A stretch of DNA of 5,888 nucleotides from Firmicutes bacterium HGW-Firmicutes-10 (GTDB lineage: Bacteria > Bacillota_I > Bacilli_A > Erysipelotrichales > Erysipelotrichaceae): NCBI GenBank assembly GCA_002841605.1, contig PHAF01000115.1, positions 1-5,888 on the forward strand. Reading direction: 5' to 3'. A program made the translations under genes and the position numbers. Positions 1 through 5,633 of the stretch are shown here, piece after piece. The notes under the pieces were generated by a model. The model was not told the DNA's origin, did no database searches, and worked only from the letters and a program-made list of their open reading frames with translations. How positions within the stretch are numbered: position 1 is the first letter of the stretch; every line of letters begins with the position of its first letter.

Positions 1-338
1 CGGGTAACTTCTTTGATCGTCCGACCGGTGTCAACGATATCTTCAACCAATAAAATGCGTGTTCCCTTAATGGAACGGTCTAAGTCTTTAATGATTCGGA
101 CATCTCCGATAGATTCTGTCCCTTCATAGGAAGATACATCCATAAAATCAAACTCGATATCCAAATCGATATGTTTGACTAATTCGGCTAAGAAAGGAAC
201 CGATCCCTTCAATACCGCTACCAATAGCGGATTTTCACCGATGGCACGATAGTCATGACTGATCTTAGCACCTAGTTCTTTGCACTTAGCAACAATTTGC
301 TCTTCACTGACCAGTATTTTCTTTAAGTCTTGATGCAT
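1..338 (-). CDS. hpt: hypoxanthine phosphoribosyltransferase (N-terminal part; 3' end outside window)
   Basis: This is a cytosolic purine-salvage enzyme that converts hypoxanthine or guanine plus PRPP to IMP or GMP. I translated 112 codons (338 down to 3) by hand. The window edge cuts the gene, so roughly the first 60% of a ~180-residue family member is visible. Supporting motifs are the LKGS loop at residues 43-46, the flexible SSYEGTES loop at about 69-76, and the PRPP-binding signature VEDIVDTGRT at 98-107. The ATG at 338 has an AGGAGG site at 350-355 (11 nt spacing). It starts 28 nt after the tilS stop on the same strand, and tilS-hpt is the order known from Bacillus, where ftsH follows. 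No terminator is seen between the two genes, so co-transcription is likely. Family assignment is firm; substrate preference (hypoxanthine versus guanine) is inferred. Confidence 0.96.
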   Translation of the reverse strand, partial: MHQDLKKILVSEEQIVAKCKELGAKISHDYRAIGENPLLVAVLKGSVPFLAELVKHIDLDIEFDFMDVSSYEGTESIGDVRIIKDLDRSIKGTRILLVEDIVDTGRTIKEVT

Positions 339-366
339 GATTTCCTTATCCTCCTGAAGATTGTTT

Positions 367-1575
367 CTATTTTAGCACAAACATATTGGGATTGTCAGAA
401 TAATGAACCACATCGCAACCCATCTCTGGCACAAGAATGACTTTGTCATCTCTATTGCATACAACCGGCCAACTTTTTCGTTGATCAGCTGAAATCTTGC
501 GGTCAATAAACCAACGCGCGACTTTCTTTGTACCAAAGCGCATTTCAATGGCATCACCGGGACGCCAATTGCGGATGGTAATCGGAAAATCATCTTCACC
601 GACTGTAAGTGCACAGGTACGAGGTCCTTGATCTTTGATAGAAAACCAAGGGGTATGTACGCACTCTATTTTATCAAATGTTATTGCATATTCATAGGGA
701 AAAATTTTCTTAAGTGATATGGTGGATTGATGAACCTGCAAATAATACTCGTTTTTCAATGGAATCATTCCATTGTTGATTGCCTTTAATTGTCTGACGA
801 TCTCCTTTAACCATTTTTTTGACATGATGGAAGGATAACCCAAAGAGACCAACCAAAGTTCAAGAACAGAAATATCACGCTCATGCTCGACAATTGAATT
901 CTTATGGACATGATCGCCCAACTCTTCTGCATATTCCTTGTCCATCGCCCGATCCATCAATAATTGTTGGTTCTTCCACTCCATCTCTTTAAACACCGCA
1001 ATCTTAAACTCCAGAGACTTCGTCGACAATTGTTTACGGATGCGATTTCGTAAATATTTATTTGAATAGTTTGATTCATCTTCCCCAAATTCAACATTGT
1101 TCTTTTGGCAGTATTCCACTAAATCCTTTTTATATTTATCGAGCAAAGGCCGAACGATCCTTACACCATAGATTTCAACTTCCTTGCCGATACCATATCG
1201 CTTGACCCGATGACCTCGTTGATTTTGCCAAAGATAAGTCTCAAGCACATCATCTCGGTGATGCGCAGTCAACACACCTTTACTATCTGTTTCCTTAACG
1301 ACTTCTTTAAAGAACCCGTAGCGGTACCAGCGAGCTTGATTTTGAAAGTTTCCGATTAACGGCTCATCAAAATGCTTTATATATATAGGAATAGCATTCC
1401 TTTCGCAATAATCACTGACGATTTTCAAATCACGGTCAGCACTTTGACGTTGGTGATAATGGACGGTAGCGACCGCAATATTCAGCTTCGCTTTTTTACA
1501 CATGTCTAAAAGAGCCATGGAATCGGCTCCTCCAGAAACAGCAACTACCCATCTGCCAGACAATCGTTCAATCAT
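367..1575 (-). CDS. tilS: tRNA(Ile)-lysidine synthetase TilS
   Basis: TilS attaches lysine to the wobble C34 of the CAU-anticodon tRNA-Ile, so that it reads AUA and is charged with isoleucine. It is an essential cytosolic ATP-dependent enzyme. The 402-residue protein has the N-type ATP pyrophosphatase PP-loop SGGADS at residues 14-19, an AHHRDDVLET segment at 104-113 and the family pattern NQARWYRYGFF around 79-89. It also has DESNYSNKYLRNRIR at about 166-180 and a C-terminal TilS domain from about 330, with RPGD at 338-341 and a WFIDRKI segment near 355-361. Length is close to E. coli TilS and shorter than in B. subtilis. The ATG at 1575 is the only plausible start, because an in-frame TAA lies just upstream. 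Its ribosome site (GGTGAT) is weak. It lies 46 bp after the MazF-like gene and 28 bp before hpt, with no clear terminator on either side. Confidence 0.97.
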   Translation of the reverse strand: MIERLSGRWVVAVSGGADSMALLDMCKKAKLNIAVATVHYHQRQSADRDLKIVSDYCERNAIPIYIKHFDEPLIGNFQNQARWYRYGFFKEVVKETDSKGVLTAHHRDDVLETYLWQNQRGHRVKRYGIGKEVEIYGVRIVRPLLDKYKKDLVEYCQKNNVEFGEDESNYSNKYLRNRIRKQLSTKSLEFKIAVFKEMEWKNQQLLMDRAMDKEYAEELGDHVHKNSIVEHERDISVLELWLVSLGYPSIMSKKWLKEIVRQLKAINNGMIPLKNEYYLQVHQSTISLKKIFPYEYAITFDKIECVHTPWFSIKDQGPRTCALTVGEDDFPITIRNWRPGDAIEMRFGTKKVARWFIDRKISADQRKSWPVVCNRDDKVILVPEMGCDVVHYSDNPNMFVLK

Positions 1576-1621
1576 GTTATCACCATTGTCATTTTACCAT
1601 GATTTAAGAAAGTGTGGTTGA

Positions 1622-2182
1622 TTAAGGAAAGATTGAATCCTTAACACGCTCGACAATTTCCGTAAATAATTCGCCATTAACATCTATATGTCCTTTAATC
1701 GCAATGATTCTTGCAGTATTGATAAACTTGCAGTCGTTTAAAAAGGCTACCGACTGTTTATTCAGTCCATCGATCCACCCCAGTTGATATAAATGATTTT
1801 TGCCATGTTCTATTCGCGAGGGATCATTGGCATATTGATACGTCGTTGAATTGGATGTCATCGGTAAAACGAATGCTTTATGGTTTACGATAGACAGTAC
1901 AAGACCAAAGTGCTGATACCCTGCTTCATTGATGTACACCTGACCGAAATCTATAAAACAAACATCTCCGACTTTGACATGAATATTTAGCTGCGAAGAC
2001 GATCGCAGACTCTGTCTTTGCAGGCGATTGATTCCGCTGATGCACTCTCTGGACATCTGCTTGGTCGATAATGATCGTAGATACTGTTGATATTGAAAAA
2101 TATACTGCTGGAAAATCTCTTCACTTCGATAGAAATCATCATTCTTAACATAGGCATCACTGATATTCATCATGTTTTTCAT
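1622..2182 (-). CDS. PemK/MazF-like family protein with N-terminal extension
   Basis: This 186-residue protein probably has the MazF/PemK (CcdB-fold) domain from about residue 69 to the end. The domain opens with VGDVCFIDFG (71-80), continues with GLVLS (93-97) and PMTSN (107-111, retaining the Thr equivalent to a MazF catalytic residue), and has a late block SVAFLNDCKFINTARI (144-159) like the usual DQIRTIDKxRL region. The usual Arg-Pro before the GLVLS strand is replaced by His91-Phe92, so classic mRNA interferase activity is doubtful. Residues 1-68 form a Gln/Ser-rich, probably helical extension (SEEIFQQYIFQYQQYL) not found in ordinary ~115-residue MazF. No small antitoxin gene adjoins it. 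The start at 2182 has AAGGAG at 2190-2195 (7 nt spacing). Fold assignment is moderately sure; activity is unknown. Confidence 0.75.
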   Translation of the reverse strand: MKNMMNISDAYVKNDDFYRSEEIFQQYIFQYQQYLRSLSTKQMSRECISGINRLQRQSLRSSSQLNIHVKVGDVCFIDFGQVYINEAGYQHFGLVLSIVNHKAFVLPMTSNSTTYQYANDPSRIEHGKNHLYQLGWIDGLNKQSVAFLNDCKFINTARIIAIKGHIDVNGELFTEIVERVKDSIFP

Positions 2183-2294
2183 AAATTAGCTCCTTCTATG
2201 TTATATATGCAACAAAAGAAAAGAGACCTTTACAAAAGCAAAATGATTTAAATTCCCAGTTTTTGGTTTACACTATAGAAAAGAGGAAATTGTT

Positions 2295-2849
2295 ATGAAA
2301 AAGTTCATTGCGAAAATCGTGAATAAAACAAATGTTATCGCTGTTATCTTATCTTTACTTATATTTATGTCATTCATTATTTTCATCCTGCCCCAAGAAG
2401 CAGCGAAAAGCGAAGCTTTCGGACTTACGGAAAACATTGATACTTCCTTTGTTTATACAGCAGATGATTTATATCGCATCGCCGACAGTTATGGTGAAGA
2501 AGGCCGAGCCTTTTACATTCGCCAGCGATTTACCTTTGATCTGATTTGGCCCATAGCTTATACTCAGTTCTTATTAATTGCTTCGGCTTATTTCTATAAG
2601 AAAACGAAGCTCTTGAAAGCTTCGTACTTACTCTATGTATCCCTGGTTGCGGCCGGATTCGATTATCTTGAGAACATCATGGCATCGATAGTTCTATATC
2701 GATTTCCACAAACTACACCCATTCTTGCGGATATCTCAGGCATCATGACTCTGATGAAATGGTCCACGTTATCCTTATCTTTTCTGATATTGATTTTCTT
2801 TATGATCGTCGGCACATTCACACAACTGAAGCAACGATTTACTCAATGA
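2295..2849 (+). CDS. uncharacterised four-TM integral membrane protein
   Basis: The function is not recognised. The 184-residue protein has a basic N-terminus (MKKFIAKIVNK), a first hydrophobic helix at about 14-33, a polar loop of about 45 residues (34-80), and further helices at about 81-100, 109-136 and 150-174. Polar motifs lie next to the membrane segments: YTADDLYRIADSYGEEGRAFYIRQRFTFDL (about 54-83, where the fourth helix-flanking FD begins TM2) and GFDYLENI (121-128) inside TM3. I recall a similar EGR...R-FD...FDxLEN arrangement in other small bacterial membrane proteins without assigned function. The positively charged ends suggest both termini are cytoplasmic with the 34-80 loop outside. 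The ATG follows a GAGG site at 2283-2286 by 8 nt. It is the only plus-strand gene here. It diverges from the MazF-like gene and its last 11 bp overlap the end of the convergent E1-like gene. Confidence 0.88.
   Translation: MKKFIAKIVNKTNVIAVILSLLIFMSFIIFILPQEAAKSEAFGLTENIDTSFVYTADDLYRIADSYGEEGRAFYIRQRFTFDLIWPIAYTQFLLIASAYFYKKTKLLKASYLLYVSLVAAGFDYLENIMASIVLYRFPQTTPILADISGIMTLMKWSTLSLSFLILIFFMIVGTFTQLKQRFTQ
2595..2625 (-). terminator. possible terminator of the AOR operon, inside the convergent gene
   Basis: There is a perfect 8-bp inverted repeat, ACGAAGCT (2604-2611) and AGCTTCGT (2618-2625), with a 6-nt loop. Read on the minus strand the stem is followed by TTTCTTATAG, a modest U-tract. On the plus strand no U-tract follows. 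It lies 213 nt beyond the stop of the E1-like gene, where no other terminator is seen. It is also coding sequence for the TM2-TM3 loop of the membrane protein, so the repeat could be a coincidence. Confidence 0.33.
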
Positions 2850-3510
2850 TCTCGATTCTCTCGATTTCCAAAGATTTTAAGTCGACGAAGTAAAATCCGT
2901 GAAAAGAAAATTCTTCATTCAATAATGTCCTTATCGCCATACTGACCTCAAGCTCTGCCAAAATATTAACCGTGAAGCTTAAGTTCCCCAGTGTTTGCTC
3001 AACACCTTTGTTCATATTCGAGCAGAGGTGTTTTATATTTCTGTATCCCGGCTTACTAATTGTAAGCCAACCGTTATAACCGGCAACGGCTGCACTGATG
3101 ATCGGTATATTAAAATCCGCATATTCTATCATTCGACGTGTATCAAAATTATCAAGGGCATCGATGACCAGGTCGCATCCATTGGTCAATACATAAATAT
3201 TTGATGAATCTATGAATGCTTTTTTTGCTTCCACAATGACTTGATCATTGATATCAAAAAGTTTCTCTTTTGCGACTTCAACTTTCGCCATACCCATCGT
3301 TTTGCGCGTAGCAAAACGTTGACGGTTCAGATTGCTTTTTACAAAAACATCATGATCGACCAAGGTCAGCTTCCCGACCCCGATACGAGCCAGCGATTCC
3401 GCAATTGAACCACCTAGTCCTCCACAACCCAAAACGACAACATGTCGTTGCGCAAGCAAGTCTTGTTGTGATTGTGTTATGCTGCCTTTATTGCGTAAAT
3501 AGCGTTCCAT
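2839..3510 (-). CDS. ThiF/MoeB/HesA-type E1-like adenylyltransferase of the AOR operon
   Basis: This 223-residue enzyme probably adenylates the C-terminal Gly of the MoaD-like protein encoded just upstream, preparing it to carry sulfur for the molybdopterin dithiolene of the AOR cofactor. Visible E1 features are an N-terminal RYLRN (3-7, compare RYxRQ in MoeB), the nucleotide-binding GCGGLGG (28-34) and LVDHDVFVKSNLNRQ (50-64, with Asp52, Asp54, Asn60, Arg63 and Gln64). A lysine at 76 in GMAK and DLVIDALDNFDTR (113-125) complete the pattern. It is slightly shorter than E. coli MoeB (about 249 residues). Both CxxC zinc pairs of MoeB are absent: only Cys29, Cys112 and Cys163 occur. The start ATG at 3510 overlaps the carrier's TAA by one base (TAATG), which suggests translational coupling. 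Its 3' end overlaps the convergent membrane-protein gene by 11 bp. Substrate assignment comes from context. Confidence 0.92.
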   Translation of the reverse strand: MERYLRNKGSITQSQQDLLAQRHVVVLGCGGLGGSIAESLARIGVGKLTLVDHDVFVKSNLNRQRFATRKTMGMAKVEVAKEKLFDINDQVIVEAKKAFIDSSNIYVLTNGCDLVIDALDNFDTRRMIEYADFNIPIISAAVAGYNGWLTISKPGYRNIKHLCSNMNKGVEQTLGNLSFTVNILAELEVSMAIRTLLNEEFSFHGFYFVDLKSLEIERIEIIE

Positions 3511-3731
3511 TATCCGCCGGCGACGGGTGGAAATAATGCCACAATGTCATTTTCTTTCAGTTCATGTTGGGCATGCGTGTGCCTGCCATTGACAAGTAAA
3601 ATCTGAACATCACTCAAATTGATGCCCAAGTGATCCAATATCATCTGCACATTCGAGTATTGATTGGGATCTAAGTAAACGATTTTACCGCGATTATCAC
3701 GAAAATAAGCAAATAAACGTACTTCAACCAT
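3510..3731 (-). CDS. moaD: MoaD/ThiS-like sulfur-carrier protein
   Basis: This is a beta-grasp ubiquitin-like protein whose C-terminal glycine, once adenylated and thiocarboxylated, donates sulfur for the dithiolene of molybdopterin (shared by molybdenum and tungsten cofactors). The 73 residues are typical of MoaD, with the N-terminal strand VEVRLFAYFRD and the diagnostic end ALFPPVAGG. I chose the ATG at 3731 because GGAGG lies at 3737-3741, 5 nt upstream. A longer reading from 3743 would begin at a TTG inside that ribosome site and is unlikely. The gene follows AOR after 44 nt containing a hairpin and directly precedes an E1-like gene, with the stop and start sharing one base. A ThiS role (thiazole sulfur) cannot be excluded by sequence alone. 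The AOR and riboswitch context makes the pterin cofactor role much more likely. Confidence 0.92.
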   Translation of the reverse strand: MVEVRLFAYFRDNRGKIVYLDPNQYSNVQMILDHLGINLSDVQILLVNGRHTHAQHELKENDIVALFPPVAGG

Positions 3732-3736
3732 GATTA

Positions 3737-3741
3737 CCTCC
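3737..3741 (-). promoter_or_regulatory. ribosome binding site of the MoaD-like gene (sets start at 3731)
   Basis: GGAGG on the minus strand lies 5 nt before the ATG at 3731. It rules out the upstream in-frame TTG at 3741-3743, which shares bases with the site. The upstream hairpin (3748-3769) ends only 6 nt before it, so folding of that hairpin could affect access to the site. Confidence 0.85.
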
Positions 3742-3769
3742 AAAAGAAAGGGAGAATTTCTTCTCCCTT
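3742..3769 (-). terminator. intergenic hairpin with U-tract (partial terminator or mRNA-end stabiliser)
   Basis: On the minus strand AAGGGAGAA (3769-3761) and TTCTCCCTT (3756-3748) form a perfect 9-bp stem closed by a GAAA tetraloop (3760-3757). It is followed by TCTTTT (3747-3742), the shape of an intrinsic terminator. It lies 6 nt after the AOR stop and immediately before the ribosome site of the MoaD-like gene. Because the next two genes have no other visible promoter, partial read-through is more likely than complete termination. That would give more AOR mRNA than maturation-gene mRNA. A role in protecting the AOR mRNA 3' end is also possible. Confidence 0.7.
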
Positions 3770-3775
3770 ATTCTA

Positions 3776-5575
3776 TCATAACAATTCTAAACGTTTAAGC
3801 GTTTCTTCCGTCGGGAAGGCGTTTTCCCATCCTCTTAACTCGTAATATTGAGGTAACAGAATGTGCAACTTGCTGACTTCACCTTTCGAAGGTCCATCGG
3901 GAATTGGTTCATCCAACAGACGTTTCGGCAATGTGTCATCTTCCGGTTTCATACCGGCAGCCTTGTTGAATTGACGTTCGATATTATAGATTCGTTCGCC
4001 AACGACCAACAGTTCTTCCGGCGTATAGTTTGTGCCGGTAGCAGCGTTGATCATAGCCGCATAGTGCGGTGCACCTAAAGCGAAGGATGTAAACAAGCAC
4101 AAGCCGGATGAGTCAATGACTGCGGTCAGATCTTGGAAGATCTTTGTCCACAAAGCCTTGTCTTCCGTTGCAAAACGATCCAACGGCTGTGGTAATCCCA
4201 AAATTTCCGGAGAAATCATGTAACCGCGAACGTGACATCCGCCACGGTTCGAAGTAGCATAAGTTAAGCCGATACCTTGGATACCACGGGCATCATATGC
4301 AGGCATATCTTGCTTCTTAACAGACATCGACAACTCAGGAACTCCATAATGTTCGCACAAACGGTAAGAACCTTGAGCCATCAGTGTTGCTAATGGGTTG
4401 GAGTTCAATCCCATGCGTTTTGTCCATTCGATGATAGCTTCTGAACTTCCCCATTCTAAAGGAACTCCATCGCAATCCTCGTCTTTAATATATCCTTTTT
4501 GATACAATTCCATCGCAGTTGCAATGGTCGTTGGAGCACCGATGGCATCCAATCCCATTTCATTTGCCCAGTAATTGGCAATCGTGATAGCTTCTAAATC
4601 ATCAAGACCACAGTTTGCGCCATAAGCCCAAAGCGGTTCATATTCCGGACCACCAACGATTTTACCATTCATGTTGATTACGCGACCGCAACCAATCGGA
4701 CAACGGTGACAGAAACCTTGTTTGACCAAGAATTTTTCTTTCAACATTTCACCGCTGATTTCTTCAGAAGTAGCAAACTGAGATTCTTGCCAGTTCTTCG
4801 TTGGGAAAGATCCGATATTGTTGATGATATTAACTAATACCGCTGTTCCATAAGTTGGAAGACCTGTTCCGGTGACGCCGTTATCTTTTAAAAGTTTAAG
4901 ATTCTTGGCAACTGTCTCTCTAAGAGCTTCTTTGTCATAAGGTTCAACAACTGTCCGTTTTGACGAACACACTACTGCCTTCAGATTCTTTGACCCCATA
5001 ACGGCACCAACACCGGTACGGCCTGCGGCACGATCTGCTTCATTGATAATACAGGCAAGTAATGATAAATTCTCGCCTGCCGGTCCAATGTTTAATACCG
5101 ATGCTGCTTTTCCATACTCTTCCTTTAAAGCTTCTTCGGTTTCCTCTGAAGTCTTGCCCCAAAGTGCTTCCGCATCTTTGATTTCAACATGCTCATCATC
5201 AATGACCAGATAAACCGGTTTTTCAGCTTTTCCTTCAACGATCAACGCATCATAACCGGCATATTTCAAGCGGGCACCCCAGACACCACCGGAGTTAGAG
5301 CTTGCGATCATATTGTTCAACGGAGCCTTCGTTACCACCATATAACGACCACCCGTAGGAACATTCGCACCGGTCAACGGACCATTGATAAAGATCAGTT
5401 TGTTTTCAGGTGATAACGGTTCTACCGTTGCAACACCTTCATCATAAAGAATCTTTGTACCTAAACCACGACCACCCAGAAACTTCTTTGCCAATTTTTC
5501 ATCCAGATCTTCCTTTTTAATGGTACGATCGGTCAAATTGACTCTCAACATTTTCAAATTATAAGTTGTTGACAT
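3776..5575 (-). CDS. aor: tungsten-type aldehyde ferredoxin oxidoreductase (AOR family)
   Basis: AOR-family enzymes interconvert aldehydes and carboxylic acids using ferredoxin, with a bis-pterin tungsten centre and one 4Fe-4S cluster, in the cytosol. From the ATG at 5575 the protein has 599 residues, about the size of Pyrococcus furiosus AOR. Cluster ligands are visible as CHRCPIGC (Cys289, Cys292, Cys296) plus Cys493 in DSSGLC. Pterin-contact motifs are DSSGLC (488-493) and NEMGLD (338-343, with Asn where an Asp is usual). Glu313 in PEYEP and His448 in GGCHVRGY fall at the same numbers I recall for the tungsten-site residues of the Pyrococcus enzyme. The N-terminal domain shows GGRGLG, NGPLTG, SSNSGG and GRTGVGAVMGSKNLKA. 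A longer reading from 5593 would need a TTG inside the ribosome site. The gene leads the operon with carrier and E1 genes and lies behind a Moco/Tuco-type leader. The exact aldehyde substrate is unknown. Confidence 0.97.
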   Translation of the reverse strand: MSTTYNLKMLRVNLTDRTIKKEDLDEKLAKKFLGGRGLGTKILYDEGVATVEPLSPENKLIFINGPLTGANVPTGGRYMVVTKAPLNNMIASSNSGGVWGARLKYAGYDALIVEGKAEKPVYLVIDDEHVEIKDAEALWGKTSEETEEALKEEYGKAASVLNIGPAGENLSLLACIINEADRAAGRTGVGAVMGSKNLKAVVCSSKRTVVEPYDKEALRETVAKNLKLLKDNGVTGTGLPTYGTAVLVNIINNIGSFPTKNWQESQFATSEEISGEMLKEKFLVKQGFCHRCPIGCGRVINMNGKIVGGPEYEPLWAYGANCGLDDLEAITIANYWANEMGLDAIGAPTTIATAMELYQKGYIKDEDCDGVPLEWGSSEAIIEWTKRMGLNSNPLATLMAQGSYRLCEHYGVPELSMSVKKQDMPAYDARGIQGIGLTYATSNRGGCHVRGYMISPEILGLPQPLDRFATEDKALWTKIFQDLTAVIDSSGLCLFTSFALGAPHYAAMINAATGTNYTPEELLVVGERIYNIERQFNKAAGMKPEDDTLPKRLLDEPIPDGPSKGEVSKLHILLPQYYELRGWENAFPTEETLKRLELL

Positions 5576-5579
5576 ATTT

Positions 5580-5587
5580 CCTCCTTT
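5580..5587 (-). promoter_or_regulatory. ribosome binding site of aor (sets start at 5575)
   Basis: AAAGGAGG on the minus strand, 4 nt before the ATG at 5575, is a near-perfect anti-16S match with short spacing. It rules out the in-frame TTG at 5591-5593 as start, since that codon lies upstream of the site and almost abuts the terminator U-tract. Confidence 0.88.
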
Positions 5588-5591
5588 TGTC

Positions 5592-5619
5592 AATAAAAAA
5601 TCAAGGTGCGACCCTTGAT
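5592..5619 (-). terminator. leader intrinsic terminator (riboswitch expression platform)
   Basis: On the minus strand ATCAAGG (5619-5613), a 6-nt loop, and CCTTGAT (5606-5600) form a perfect 7-bp hairpin followed by TTTTT (5599-5595) and ATT. It lies between the aptamer and the aor ribosome site, as expected for transcription attenuation. Its 5' arm, extended to AUCAAGGGUC, can instead pair with the aptamer's P1 3' side GGCCCUGAU (5642-5634): 9 pairs (one G-U) and one bulged A. Confidence 0.88.
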
Positions 5620-5633
5620 GTTGGTGTTGGTGT

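Noticed and set aside
372..614. 80-codon minus-strand frame within tilS
   Set aside because: It overlaps the conserved C-terminal TilS domain in a different frame and has no independent support.
2229..2279. Promoter in the divergent gap (TTTACA at 2229 or 2267; TATAGA/TATAGT at 2272-2279)
   Set aside because: No -35 and -10 pair has acceptable spacing. The plus-strand TATAGA would place the transcript start at or past the ribosome site, and the minus-strand TATAGT lacks a good -35.
1622..2849. A toxin-antitoxin pair made of the MazF-like gene and the divergent membrane-protein gene
   Set aside because: They are on opposite strands with separate starts, and the membrane protein has no antitoxin-like DNA-binding or disordered features.
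2995..3204. Plus-strand open frames opposite the E1-like and AOR genes (also 3863-4078 and 5189-5413)
   Set aside because: They lie wholly within well-supported genes on the other strand, lack ribosome sites and resemble no protein family.
3732..3743. Longer MoaD-like protein starting at 3743
   Set aside because: The start would be a TTG lying in the GGAGG ribosome site itself. The ATG at 3731 is correctly placed after that site.
5576..5593. Longer AOR starting at 5593
   Set aside because: It needs a TTG upstream of the AAAGGAGG site and next to the terminator U-tract. The six extra residues are the translated ribosome site.
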